Shown here piece by piece: positions 14,313 through 23,003 of a stretch of DNA of 64,000 nt. The position numbers were made by a program, and so were the translations under genes. This DNA is from Bacteroidota bacterium. GTDB taxonomy: Bacteria; Bacteroidota; Ignavibacteria; Tepidaquicellales; Tepidaquicellaceae. Every line of letters starts with the position of its first letter. The first letter of the stretch is position 1. Location of the stretch: the NCBI GenBank assembly GCA_018266835.1, contig JAFDZP010000002.1, forward strand, positions 1 to 64,000, written 5' to 3'. The notes under the pieces were generated by a model. It saw nothing but the letters and a program-made list of their open reading frames with translations. It had not been told where the DNA came from and ran no database searches.

Positions 14313-14964
14313 AACTTACAGCAAAAGCTACGTTAAAAGCTTTTTATATTTATGAAAATTAAATTTTGTCGATAGTATATAAATTATTTGCTATTAAAAT
14401 AAATAAATCTCTTAGGATAAAAAACTGTAATTTTTGTTTCCATATTTTTATTTCTACTTTGTTCATGAGTATTGTCCCTTTAAATTCTCCTCTCAAATCC
14501 CAAGCTGCCGCCCCCTCTCAGATCGCCCCGGCCAAGATTTGTCAAACAAAGATTAGTTCAGTGACTTTCCGGTAAGATGAAAAAAAATGATGGGATGGCT
14601 TTTAATTAGAGATGCGACCCGATTAATAAGTATCATAAAAATTGTTGTTGTAGTTCTTAAAAGAAAAAACAAACTGCTTCGTTAGAAGCAGCTACTATTT
14701 ATATCTATTATATCTATTATATCTATATAATCTATTAATCTATTAGAAGCGCGGAAGGATGCCAATTTTCTTTAATTCTGCTTTGGAAATACAAGATTTG
14801 AGGTCTGTTGGCATCAATTTTATTCTTGCTTGAACTATAGCTGATAATCATTACTACTAAAAAGAGACTCTTTCAAACCATACTCAATTCTTATTAATAC
14901 TATAGGTATCATCATTCTAACTATAGAAAATTCTTTTTCAGACAATAATATAGTTCTCATAAGA
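14313..14964. other. Intergenic region without a supportable gene
   Basis: About 650 bases. A short GC-richer patch lies at 14480-14540 in otherwise AT-rich DNA. At 14697-14740 an AT-rich stretch repeats TATCTATTA/TATATCTA units. Small open frames here show no start signals or recognisable protein. I see no promoter or RNA gene that I can defend. Confidence 0.5.
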
Positions 14965-15987
14965 TTAATCATATTTACGTCTTTCACATTCGCTTAATTT
15001 TGTTAAAAGTGTTATCTTTAATTCTTCAGATAATCTTACCGGCTCATAACACACTTCTTTTTCGTTGAATCTATGAAACTGGGCATCCTCATGCTGTGTA
15101 ATGTAATATTCCGGATATTCTAAAAGCTTTGAATAAAAATACGCTCTTTTACTTTTGTTATAAAATCTACCGTGCTCTATACCTTTAGTTTTATTAATAG
15201 TAAAGTCTCTCAATCCGTGACCATCTTTACCTTGAATGTAAATATCTTTCTTTTCAGCTTTATTAATTATTACTGACTTAACTTCAGATGTGCACTTGTC
15301 AATATTTTCAAAACTATATTTGCTTTCAGAATAATTTTCTTTACGAGGATTTAAAGTAATAATTACACCATGCATAACTTCAACCAATCCGCAAGCTTGT
15401 AAAACTTCCAAGATAGCCTTGATGGTTCTATTGTCATGTTTAAGCTTCCTTTGAAGTGAAGATTGTGTTTCTTCGGACTCAACTTCATATTCATCCAGTA
15501 AGCAATGACTATTCTTTAAAATCAAGTAATAATAAACTCGGAGGGATTTTAAAATCATTTCTCTATTTTTTACTGGCATATCCCAGGCTGCTTTTATACT
15601 CTCTAAGTTGCTTTCAAAATCATTATAGTAGATTTTCATATATTCTAAAATCTTGTCTTCAGGTGCAACGATGGTTTCTTCAAAGAATGGAGCTTCATCT
15701 TTAAGCCGGTACTTACCATTTTGTTTTTCTATGAGTCCAAACTCTATAAGCTCGTTAATTATTCTGTACACAGTGTCTGAACTGATGTTAAACTTATATC
15801 TGATTTCCTTTAAATCCAGTTTATAGTATACTTGAGGAGCTTTAGTCACGTAGTAGTTGAACTTAAGCTTTAAGTATAAGTATACCCAAGGTGTGAACTC
15901 TGATTTAAAGTTTTTATCCAGGTCAAATAATAGTTCCGGTTTTATGCTTATGAAGTGTGAATCTTTTTTCTTTTTGGTGGTGTTCAT
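14965..15987 (-). CDS. Winged-helix protein, possible replication initiator or element regulator
   Basis: Three hundred and forty residues. Two winged-helix-like units are visible: about 45-100 (LDLKEIRYKFNISSDTVYRIINELIEFGLIEKQNGKYRL) and about 175-215 (LQRKLKHDNRTIKAILEVLQACGLVEVMHGVII). The tandem arrangement is seen in plasmid Rep proteins and in DnaD/RepA-N-like initiators, but no family signature is clear. Charged N- and C-termini, no membrane segment. It is the last of three co-directional genes that all look DNA-binding or small accessory proteins, followed by AT-rich repeats that could act as an origin. Confidence 0.5.
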   Translation of the reverse strand: MNTTKKKKDSHFISIKPELLFDLDKNFKSEFTPWVYLYLKLKFNYYVTKAPQVYYKLDLKEIRYKFNISSDTVYRIINELIEFGLIEKQNGKYRLKDEAPFFEETIVAPEDKILEYMKIYYNDFESNLESIKAAWDMPVKNREMILKSLRVYYYLILKNSHCLLDEYEVESEETQSSLQRKLKHDNRTIKAILEVLQACGLVEVMHGVIITLNPRKENYSESKYSFENIDKCTSEVKSVIINKAEKKDIYIQGKDGHGLRDFTINKTKGIEHGRFYNKSKRAYFYSKLLEYPEYYITQHEDAQFHRFNEKEVCYEPVRLSEELKITLLTKLSECERRKYD

Positions 15988-16019
15988 TTTTTTATATTCC
16001 TATGTAATGGTTTTTGTTA

Positions 16020-16697
16020 TTAGTAGATACTATTTGGGGATTCTTTAATTGTATCTGGCACAATAGCCTGATCAATTTGAGTTAGTTCGTTTTTTGAACA
16101 AGATTCCCTAAATTCACTCTGGTTAATTTTGGGATGGTCTACCGATCCATACTTCTTCTCTAAAAAGTCGTATGTAGAATGATCGTTCGGAATTTTGGAA
16201 TTATAAATAACATGCCCCAGTTCCTCTTCGAAGCAGTTAATAAAGAAATCATTGTAGACCAAACACGTTCTGGTTGATTTATGTTCGGGCTCGACAATAG
16301 AGGACTCTTCTATCAATTTGAACTTTACCAGCTCTCTGTAAGCATCCCTTATGCTGTTTCTGCATATACCTGTTTGCCTGCTGAGTTCAAGTATATTTAT
16401 GTCTTGGCAAATACCAATCTTGAAATAAGCCGGTCTCTTTTCCCAGTTTAAAAACTTCAGCCTGTTCTTAAGAATTAAAAACAGGTAAAAGGAAAAGTAA
16501 CAAGTAAAGGGGATATCATACAATACATCAGAAAACTCGACTTCGATCGAGTCAAAGATTTTCTTTAGTTTCTCGTTGTTATAGTGGTTGTTTTTCCTTT
16601 TAAAGAATTTCTTCTTTTTTTTCTCGATTCGCTTTCGAATGCTTTCTTCCAAAATCTTACGATGTTGTTCACTAATGATGAAGTTTTTTATTGTCAT
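16020..16697 (-). CDS. Helix-turn-helix protein of the same three-gene set
   Basis: Two hundred and twenty-five residues. A very basic N-terminus (runs of Lys/Arg up to about residue 40) precedes a winged-helix segment at about 95-150 (INILELSRQTGICRNSIRDAYRELVKFKLIEESS). Its ATG follows GAAGGAGGTTGTGTAATA, the strongest Shine-Dalgarno seen in the window, placed inside the end of the upstream gene, so translation is likely coupled. No family assigned. Confidence 0.6.
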   Translation of the reverse strand: MTIKNFIISEQHRKILEESIRKRIEKKKKKFFKRKNNHYNNEKLKKIFDSIEVEFSDVLYDIPFTCYFSFYLFLILKNRLKFLNWEKRPAYFKIGICQDINILELSRQTGICRNSIRDAYRELVKFKLIEESSIVEPEHKSTRTCLVYNDFFINCFEEELGHVIYNSKIPNDHSTYDFLEKKYGSVDHPKINQSEFRESCSKNELTQIDQAIVPDTIKESPNSIY

Positions 16698-16699
16698 TA

Positions 16700-16909
16700 T
16701 TACACAACCTCCTTCTCTTCGAGAATTAACTGATTCTTTACAGCTTTATGCCCTTCCTTTAAAAATCTGAAAAAAGGAAAAGTTTGGTAGTAGATTTCAT
16801 GCTCTTCCAGAAGTTTAGCTAATTTTTCTTCGAAGTTCTTACCTAATTGGTAAATTTCGTCTTCACTCATTCCTGAATAGTCGGGTGAGGGTGTTTGAAA
16901 ATAATTCAT
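16700..16909 (-). CDS. Small hypothetical protein
   Basis: Sixty-nine residues, mostly helical and charged (SEDEIYQLGKNFEEKLAKLLEEH). No family recognised. Its stop lies two bases before the start of the helix-turn-helix gene, making an operon likely. The real start may be internal, but the ATG at 16909 gives the whole helical segment. Confidence 0.5.
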   Translation of the reverse strand: MNYFQTPSPDYSGMSEDEIYQLGKNFEEKLAKLLEEHEIYYQTFPFFRFLKEGHKAVKNQLILEEKEVV

Positions 16910-17135
16910 AAACGGATTCCTTATGTATTTTTAGTTTTGATTTTTAAAACATTTTTACTAAAAAACCGAACACAAATATAAAAGTGTTCAGTTCTTATAC
17001 ATAAGTATACCGTTTGATACAAGATTGTGCAAATGTGTAAAATGTTCAATAATCTTTAAAGACTGAGAAACATTTATGGATTTTCTTTTTTTTAGATATA
17101 TATAATTTTTTCAAACAACCTAATTTTAAAAATTC

Positions 17136-18152
17136 ATGGGAAATAAATTTGAAAAAAAACTCGTTTATAAAAACAAGGCTAACTGTAAATTCATGGAGTT
17201 GTATTATATAGAGAAAAAATTTAAAACACTTAAAAATAACACAGCTCAATATTTCGTGTGGTTTAGAACTCCTAATAAATATTCACTTTTGCAAATTATA
17301 GAAAAAGATAACTTTTCAAGTAAAATGCATTTATCAAAAATAGGATTAATGCAGTTTTTTATGAAAAGTATAATTGATGAAGGTTTAAGACGGTTTAAAC
17401 CAAGTAGTAATACGAATAAGAATACTGTTATAAAGTTTTATGGTCCATATGAATTACCTGTTACTAAGGAAAATAAAAATGAAATCAAATCTAATGTGTT
17501 TAATATTTTTATGTTACAAAATGATTATTTCAGTTCTGAGAAAGCTTCAAATAATGATGAGTTTTTAAAATCAATAGCTGAATCTAAAGAGATGTTTCCT
17601 AAAGAAAATGCAGATTTTAATGAGTCTATAGCGAATTTAAATATTAATAAAAATACTAGTTCCAAAAAACAAAACTTGATCAATTCGAAAATATCCGGCG
17701 AAAAAGTAATTGAAAAAATAATTTGGAACAAAAAGCCCATTGATTTGGAAAACTTATTTATAGATTTGCATGAAGAAGATTATGTTGAATTTTATGATAT
17801 AGAAACTTTATCTAGACATTTCAAATTTAAAGTAGATGAACCAGAAATTAATTCTCAAAGTATTTCTTCATTTGAGAAGATAATTTGGAAAGATCAGAAA
17901 ACAAAACTTATGTTCTTAATGGAATTGCTAATAAAAAAGGGAGTTATAACTATAATTGCTGAAAAAAAACATGTCGCAATTTCTCAGCATTTTTGTAAAA
18001 AAGATAATTTAATCTTTAATGAACACACTTTATCACAAACTCTTAATAATGTTCAGACCCAATTAAAAAAACTCAACAAATCTGATCCAAACTATAATAA
18101 ATTTAATAAATCTTATGAAGATTTTATAAAACTTATCAAAAGGCATATTTAA
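17136..18152 (+). CDS. Hypothetical protein with RteC-like C-terminal region
   Basis: Three hundred and thirty-eight residues, Lys/Asn-rich. The middle (about 130-200) is low-complexity. The C-terminus, IIWKDQKTKLMFLMELLIKKGVI...ISQHFCKKDNLIF...TLSQTLNNVQTQLKK, follows the pattern by which Bacteroidota RteC-type proteins and related conjugative-transposon regulators end: W-x-x-x-x-x-x-L-x-x-L-x-x-x-L, a short gap, then HF and a TL.Q.L helix. This is pattern matching only. It is followed by a strong bidirectional terminator. Confidence 0.5.
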   Translation: MGNKFEKKLVYKNKANCKFMELYYIEKKFKTLKNNTAQYFVWFRTPNKYSLLQIIEKDNFSSKMHLSKIGLMQFFMKSIIDEGLRRFKPSSNTNKNTVIKFYGPYELPVTKENKNEIKSNVFNIFMLQNDYFSSEKASNNDEFLKSIAESKEMFPKENADFNESIANLNINKNTSSKKQNLINSKISGEKVIEKIIWNKKPIDLENLFIDLHEEDYVEFYDIETLSRHFKFKVDEPEINSQSISSFEKIIWKDQKTKLMFLMELLIKKGVITIIAEKKHVAISQHFCKKDNLIFNEHTLSQTLNNVQTQLKKLNKSDPNYNKFNKSYEDFIKLIKRHI

Positions 18153-18221
18153 TCTCAATCCCAATCTCACAAAATCTCATCCTACCAAGCATTATTTCTT
18201 AAAAGTTACATTTTATAATAC

Positions 18222-18280
18222 TTGATAGTATTGATTTCTGCGACCAAAATGCTTGATTTCAATACTATCAATTCTTTTTT
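18222..18280 (+). terminator. Rho-independent terminator with 13-bp stem
   Basis: TTGATAGTATTGA (18222-18234) and TCAATACTATCAA (18259-18271) are perfect inverted repeats, followed by TTCTTTTTT. The loop of 24 bases is long, but the stem is perfect. It closes the RteC-like gene and isolates it from the ClpP-like gene. Confidence 0.65.
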
Positions 18281-18427
18281 ACACCCATCTAGTTATATTT
18301 TTGTAGTAGAATATTTAAAACATCTTGTTTTAAAATTTCTCTTATTTATTCGGAATATAGATTTACCATGGAAATCTAATTCAGAGTGAATAAACAAAAA
18401 TATTTATTAATTAAATAATTTAAATTT

Positions 18428-19108
18428 ATGTTAAGAAGTGTTTTACTTCGGGAAGTTGATGAGTCAACTATCCCTATGGTAAACTCAATACTTCAAGAAA
18501 TCCTAGCTTCTCTGGATTCTGAGAAGATTGTTGAGTTTGACCTTCGTGACACCATTGCTCCGGCAACATTGGCGGTTAAATTGTTAAGCCTGGTTCACAC
18601 ATCAAATGTTGATCTGCATATAAAAGCAAGCGGTAATTTATCACCCGGTGCTACATTAATTGCAGCAGCAGGAAACCCTGGTTTTAGAAGTGCCTCGTGC
18701 ACAACTAAATTTGGATTGACTGATTCTGGAAAGAAATTAGGTAAAAAAGCTCTATCAATTGATGAAAATTATGTTTATCAGTTTTTAGCTTTACTTTGTA
18801 AAGATAAAAAAAGTAAAATTGAAAAAGCTTTTATTAACTATGGAGCCGCATATGCAACAGATGCAGTTTCTCTTTCGATAATAGATGAAGTGAGTGATTT
18901 CAAAGATAAATATGCGCAAAAAAAAGAAGCCATTAAAGAAGCAAAGAAAAAAAATACTAAATCGAAAAAGCTTGAAACTGTGGCTAATCCACCTAGCGAC
19001 AATTCAAATTCAACTCCTGAAAGCTCAAAAAAACCTGAGGTAGATAAAAAACTTTTTGATGACGTCGATAAACAAATTAAAACACCGGAAGAGGAGGTCG
19101 GTAAATAA
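18428..19108 (+). CDS. ClpP/crotonase-fold protein, nucleophile kept and catalytic His lost
   Basis: Two hundred and twenty-six residues. The ClpP/SDH fold is visible as VEFDLRDTIAPATLAVKLLS, then SGNLS72PGATLIAAAGNPGFRSASC and, near the end, DAVSLSIIDEV. Ser72 aligns with the ClpP nucleophile (GQAAS-MGA compared with GNLS-PGA). The position of the catalytic His in the following strand holds Thr98 (KFGLTDS). Proteolysis by the usual triad is therefore doubtful; a structural or partner-dependent role is more likely. The last 60 residues are Lys/Pro/Ser-rich. The gene lies upstream of the GHKL ATPase, from which it is separated by a terminator. Confidence 0.6.
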   Translation: MLRSVLLREVDESTIPMVNSILQEILASLDSEKIVEFDLRDTIAPATLAVKLLSLVHTSNVDLHIKASGNLSPGATLIAAAGNPGFRSASCTTKFGLTDSGKKLGKKALSIDENYVYQFLALLCKDKKSKIEKAFINYGAAYATDAVSLSIIDEVSDFKDKYAQKKEAIKEAKKKNTKSKKLETVANPPSDNSNSTPESSKKPEVDKKLFDDVDKQIKTPEEEVGK

Positions 19109-19144
19109 TTGGTGCCTCATTAATTTATTAGTGAGGTAATTCAT

Positions 19145-19186
19145 CACTCTCAGGGTCATTGGGGTTACTCTGAGAGTGATTTTTTA
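19145..19186 (+). terminator. Terminator or attenuator between ClpP-like and GHKL genes
   Basis: ATCACTCTCAG and CTGAGAGTGAT form an 11-bp stem with further pairing inside, followed by TTTTTTAC. The GTG at 19176, sometimes readable as the start of the next gene, lies inside the stem, which makes it an unlikely start. Partial read-through would set the ratio between the two proteins. Confidence 0.75.
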
Positions 19187-19205
19187 CAATAATCAAAAAG
19201 GAGAA

Positions 19206-21068
19206 GTGAAAGCTAAAGTTACTATTTCAACTAAACTTTTGCTATCAATATCCTCTCTTTATGAACCGATACGGGTTTTACTGGAATTTGTAGATAATGC
19301 AATCGATGCTGCTGAAACGTTTTTTACTCCTGAAACTAAATCGTATTCAAAAAAAATTGAGATTTCTGTCAGTATTGACGGAGATTCTTATGAATATGCA
19401 AGAATAGAAATTAAAGATAACTGTACAGGTATAAGAAGTTTGGAAAAACTTTTTAGCTCTGTCGGAAATTCTTCTAAAGTTGGTGATAATGCCTCAAATG
19501 GTGAGTTTGGTTTCGGAGTAATGTCACATCCATTTATTTGCAGCACTATGAAAATTAACAGCAAGCATTCTGATAATGATTATGCTGAAATGGTAAAAGT
19601 GACTTCAGAAATTTTAAACTCTTCAAGTCCTGAAGGGGCCGAAGTTGAAATTACTAAAATACCGGGGTTAAATTATACTTTATCAAACCCACGATCATCT
19701 GGGGTTTGGATTACACTGGAAGATTTTCACAAGGAAACATTCAAGGAGTTAAAAGCAAAAGCTATAAAAAGTGAAATCGAAAAACACTTTGAAGATATAC
19801 TCAGAAGAGAAAATATTTCGATTACAGTAATTGATTTTAAAAAACGAAAGTCAGACGAAGGACGTGAAATATTTGAATGCACACCCTTTGATTACGAATC
19901 ATACGAAGGGATAACATTCGAAAGAACGTTGCATACATTAGAGTACATCAAAAGCAAAAGATATTCAACTGTAGGCACTTTGGATATATCTGCAACGCCG
20001 GTAAAGATTTATTTGAGAATTTTCACTAAGAATTCTTTAGGTAGGTTACCAGTGTTCACTATAAAGGGGAGGCGGATAAAAGAAGTTTCAGAAATTAAAA
20101 ATTTTAAATCGAATTCAAAAATTCAAGTATGGTCTAACAATTATATAGGGGGTAGCATTGATGTAACAAGAATCGTTGAACCGGATATTTCAAGAACGGG
20201 TTTTAAACAGACACTTTATTCAAAAGCCCTGTTTCATACTCTGCTAAAGTTAGAACCTGAAATAAAGGAAGCAATTGCTTCTACTGTTAGTTCTACATCG
20301 TCTTCAGACTTTAAGAAATTAGAAAACGTTCTCGAAAATGCGTTAATCGACTTAACTCAGAAACAAAAAAGAAAACGAAAAAGAAAATCTATAGAATCTG
20401 AAGAAAATAATGCCTTATCGAATCAAGGACGAAATGAAGTTAAAAAGAATATAAAAATAAATGTTCCAATATATAATAATTCAGATGGTATTGAACTTAG
20501 TTGTAATAGCATTGAAAACTTAAATGGTAATCCAAACAGGGATGAATTTGCTTATAATATATTTGGTTTAAAAGGCTCGTGCAAATATGAGAGCTCTACA
20601 TCTAAAAAATATTACTCCGGTCAAACAAAACCTGATACTGTCACCATTTATGAAAAGTCCAAACTTTCTAAACAAGATGAAGCGCCTGATGAAAGCACTG
20701 ACTTGAAGACATTCAAGCTCGATGGCTTAGGAATCAGGATAGATAAAGATTCTGAGCCTATTCTGGATGAAAATGGCAAAGCTTTAAGGTCAACTCTACT
20801 GAATGGGAAGATTGTAATTTTTATGCAGCATCCATTATTTCAAGAAAGATTAATCAGTAAAGAAGATGGATTTGCAAGGTTCACTTTTGAGTTAATTACC
20901 TACATTGCTGCTGAAGTAATTACACAATACACACTACTTCGATTAAATGAAAAAGGTAGTGATATAAATACAAAATTTGTTTTGCAAGATTATGTTGAAT
21001 CTTTGCATGGCTACATTCAGTTGTTAAAAAAGCTAGAAGGGAAAAAGTTGTCTGAGTTAACTTCTTGA
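19206..21068 (+). CDS. GHKL (Hsp90/MORC/MutL-type) ATPase
   Basis: Six hundred and twenty residues from the GTG at 19206, which I prefer over GTG 19176 because the latter falls in the terminator stem and a GGAG lies just before 19206, although the spacing is short. The Bergerat ATP site is complete: EFVDNAIDAAE (N box, from about residue 27), KDNCTGI (DxG box, about 70), GEFGFGVMS (G box, about 99). The N-terminal half looks like MORC/Hsp90-type ATPases; the C-terminal half (about 400-620) is unrecognised. Charged low-complexity RKRKRKS at about 387-393. Together with the ClpP-fold protein it could form an ATPase/protease-like pair, possibly defensive. Confidence 0.75.
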   Translation: MKAKVTISTKLLLSISSLYEPIRVLLEFVDNAIDAAETFFTPETKSYSKKIEISVSIDGDSYEYARIEIKDNCTGIRSLEKLFSSVGNSSKVGDNASNGEFGFGVMSHPFICSTMKINSKHSDNDYAEMVKVTSEILNSSSPEGAEVEITKIPGLNYTLSNPRSSGVWITLEDFHKETFKELKAKAIKSEIEKHFEDILRRENISITVIDFKKRKSDEGREIFECTPFDYESYEGITFERTLHTLEYIKSKRYSTVGTLDISATPVKIYLRIFTKNSLGRLPVFTIKGRRIKEVSEIKNFKSNSKIQVWSNNYIGGSIDVTRIVEPDISRTGFKQTLYSKALFHTLLKLEPEIKEAIASTVSSTSSSDFKKLENVLENALIDLTQKQKRKRKRKSIESEENNALSNQGRNEVKKNIKINVPIYNNSDGIELSCNSIENLNGNPNRDEFAYNIFGLKGSCKYESSTSKKYYSGQTKPDTVTIYEKSKLSKQDEAPDESTDLKTFKLDGLGIRIDKDSEPILDENGKALRSTLLNGKIVIFMQHPLFQERLISKEDGFARFTFELITYIAAEVITQYTLLRLNEKGSDINTKFVLQDYVESLHGYIQLLKKLEGKKLSELTS

Positions 21069-21124
21069 TATGAAAATTATTAAAATTAAAACAAAAAAGT
21101 TCTTATCTAAATGGTATAATATAA

Positions 21125-21439
21125 ATGGAGAATTTAGTCGAAAGTATTAGCTTAAATAATTTTAATGAGTCCAATTTGAAATTACTTTCAGTAAATGAAG
21201 TAAGAAAAATTTTAAAAATTGGTTATAAAGCTGCTACAAAACTTATAACTGACGGGGAATTGCATGCCATCAGAATAAATTCCCGCTATAAAATTCCTCA
21301 AATCTCTTTGGATAATTATATAAAATTCATTTCTACATATCAAATTAATGAAATAAAAAAAGAAGTCAAGGAGATTGACAAACATTCAATTGAAGCTATT
21401 TTAGACGATCTTCATAAAAAATTTTCAAAATTTAATTAA
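21125..21439 (+). CDS. Excisionase-type MerR-like helix-turn-helix protein
   Basis: One hundred and four residues. LLSVNEVRKILKIGYKAATKLITDGELHAIRINSRYKIPQISLDNYI is the HTH_17 pattern of excisionase-family DNA-binding proteins: LS..EV..iL.i....v..li..G.L.a..i...yrI....l..yi. Its stop is three bases before the integrase start, the usual xis-int arrangement. It would bias the recombinase toward excision and bend the attachment DNA. Confidence 0.8.
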   Translation: MENLVESISLNNFNESNLKLLSVNEVRKILKIGYKAATKLITDGELHAIRINSRYKIPQISLDNYIKFISTYQINEIKKEVKEIDKHSIEAILDDLHKKFSKFN

Positions 21440-21442
21440 CAA

Positions 21443-22492
21443 ATGGCATCATTATATAAAATAAAAGGCCGTAAAACTTTTTACTTAAGCTACAGGCTAA
21501 ATAATAAAAACAAAGTAATAAATACAAATATACCCCTAAACAAAAAGAATTTAGCGGAAGAATTTCAAAAAGAATTTGAAGCAAAATTATTTCTTTTAAG
21601 CAAAAGTGATTCTCTTAATTTTAAGATTGAAAAAGACACCCAAGAAAATACTATTACTTTAGGGGATGCAATTAAAGTATTTATCAAAATATATACAGTA
21701 TCTTGGTCTGAAGGGCGACTTTCGAATGTTCAAACGGTGTTAAAAATATTAAAGGAATTTTTAAATCCTGACACCAAAGTGAAAGATATTACATCTCAAG
21801 ATTTATCAGATTTTATAGTCAAAAGGAAAGAAAAAATAAGTGTTACTACAGTGCGATCAGATTTACAAATTCTTAGGATGTTTTTTAACCATCTCGTAGA
21901 AGAAAATATTCTTCAAAAGTCACCATTAAATAAAAAGTTAATTCCAAAACCTGTAATTAAAAATATTGTAACTATGAATGAAGTAGAACTAGAACGTATT
22001 TTTCATTTTACAAAAATGAAAGATAGGTTATTCTTCAAGTATTTAAAATTATTAAGTTTGACAGGTGCAAGGCCAGGAGATATTTTAAGATTAAAGTATG
22101 GTGATTTTGATTTGAAATCAGGGATATTAAAAATTAGTGTTTCAAAAACACAAAGAGAAATTGATTTTCCAATATATGAAGAGTTAAAATTATTTATTAG
22201 AGATGAATTTAAAAATATTAAAAACTCTTCTCCTGAAACAGAAATTTTTAAAGAATATAAATCTTTTACTTTAGGAAGGAAATTTTTAAGATTGAAAAGA
22301 ACACTTAAACTTGATGAAGAGTTTAACTTGAAAACGTTCCGAAAAACATTTGCTACAAAATTAATTAGTAGTGGAGTAGATGGTTCAATTGTTGCTCATT
22401 TATTAGGTCATACATCCGTTAATACAACGAGTAAATATTATATTCGGAAGAATACAACTTCAATTAAAAATATTTTAGATGAAATAAAATAA
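21443..22492 (+). CDS. Tyrosine recombinase/integrase
   Basis: Three hundred and forty-nine residues, full length. A SAM-like N-terminal domain (about 75-165) precedes the catalytic domain. Active-site residues: Arg in SLTGARPGDILRL, Lys in the following beta strands, K-T-F-R-K-T-F-A (His of H-x-x-R replaced by Thr), LLGHTSVNTTSKYY with the Tyr nucleophile. The His-to-Thr change is tolerated in some family members. It lies about 100 bases from tRNA-Glu, the probable attachment target, and is paired with the excisionase-like gene. Confidence 0.85.
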   Translation: MASLYKIKGRKTFYLSYRLNNKNKVINTNIPLNKKNLAEEFQKEFEAKLFLLSKSDSLNFKIEKDTQENTITLGDAIKVFIKIYTVSWSEGRLSNVQTVLKILKEFLNPDTKVKDITSQDLSDFIVKRKEKISVTTVRSDLQILRMFFNHLVEENILQKSPLNKKLIPKPVIKNIVTMNEVELERIFHFTKMKDRLFFKYLKLLSLTGARPGDILRLKYGDFDLKSGILKISVSKTQREIDFPIYEELKLFIRDEFKNIKNSSPETEIFKEYKSFTLGRKFLRLKRTLKLDEEFNLKTFRKTFATKLISSGVDGSIVAHLLGHTSVNTTSKYYIRKNTTSIKNILDEIK

Positions 22493-22520
22493 GGTAGGAA
22501 ATAGAAATAATTTTGTAAAA

Positions 22521-22544
22521 ATTACTGACAGAATTACTGACAGA
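22521..22544. repeat. Two tandem copies of ATTACTGACAGA
   Basis: Two exact 12-base copies sit between the integrase stop and tRNA-Glu. Position suggests integrase arm-type binding sites, comparable to the 11-mer repeats next to the tRNA-Thr remnant, though the two sequences differ. Confidence 0.45.
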
Positions 22545-22552
22545 ATACTAAC

Positions 22553-22590
22553 AAAAAAATGTCCCTGTAACTATCATATATTACAGGGAC
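22553..22590 (-). terminator. Terminator of tRNA-Glu
   Basis: GTCCCTGTAA and TTACAGGGAC form a perfect 10-bp stem with a 10-base loop. On the minus strand the stem is followed by A then seven T. It lies five bases beyond the tRNA 3' end and is correctly oriented for it. Confidence 0.85.
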
Positions 22591-22595
22591 TTACG

Positions 22596-22667
22596 CGGTC
22601 CCAACGGGATTCGAACCCGTGTTTTCACTGTGAAAGAGTGACGACCTAACCCCTAGTCGATGGGACC
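22596..22667 (-). tRNA. tRNA-Glu (TTC)
   Basis: Cloverleaf on the minus strand: acceptor GGTCCCA/TGGGACC with discriminator G at 22596, D-arm with AGGGGTTAGG, anticodon stem TCACT/AGTGA with loop CTTTCAC (anticodon TTC at 22634-22632), T-arm CACGGGTTCGAATCCCGT. CCA is not encoded. It is intact, and the integrase gene lies on its 3' side, the usual place for integration at a tRNA gene. Confidence 0.95.
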
Positions 22668-23003
22668 GAAATTGATACAAACTACAATTTAGCAAAAATT
22701 CCCCACCTTTTCAATCCCAAAAATTACTAAAATTTCAATTAATTTTTAAAAATCCGCTATAAAAGGAAACAGCCGGATTTCCTTCCTTCCGGGAGAAGAA
22801 AAAACGGCTGTACTGCATTGCGAGGTGAGTTTATATCGAAAGGTTTTATGTAATTATTAAATTAATTGAATCCGTTATTAACAGTTTCACAACCTTTTTA
22901 GAATTATAGCCCCCCGGCTTCAAATCATGAAACTATTAATAACAGGATAATGGTGAATCTTAGTTTTTTTGCTTCGTTTTTTTTAGTTTAGAAAATTATT
23001 TTA
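22668..23003. other. Intergenic region between tRNA-Glu and the T9SS protein
   Basis: About 335 bases. No open frame, tRNA-like fold or clear terminator is supportable. It likely holds the tRNA-Glu promoter on the minus strand. Confidence 0.4.

Noticed and set aside
14366-14575. 69-residue open frame
   Set aside because: No Shine-Dalgarno, no recognisable segment, crosses a change in base composition; more likely non-coding or a remnant.
14697-14745. CRISPR array
   Set aside because: The repeats are very short AT-rich runs with no spacers and no cas genes nearby.
18428-19108. Active ClpP protease
   Set aside because: The catalytic His position is Thr98; only the Ser is kept, so an active ClpP call is not supported.
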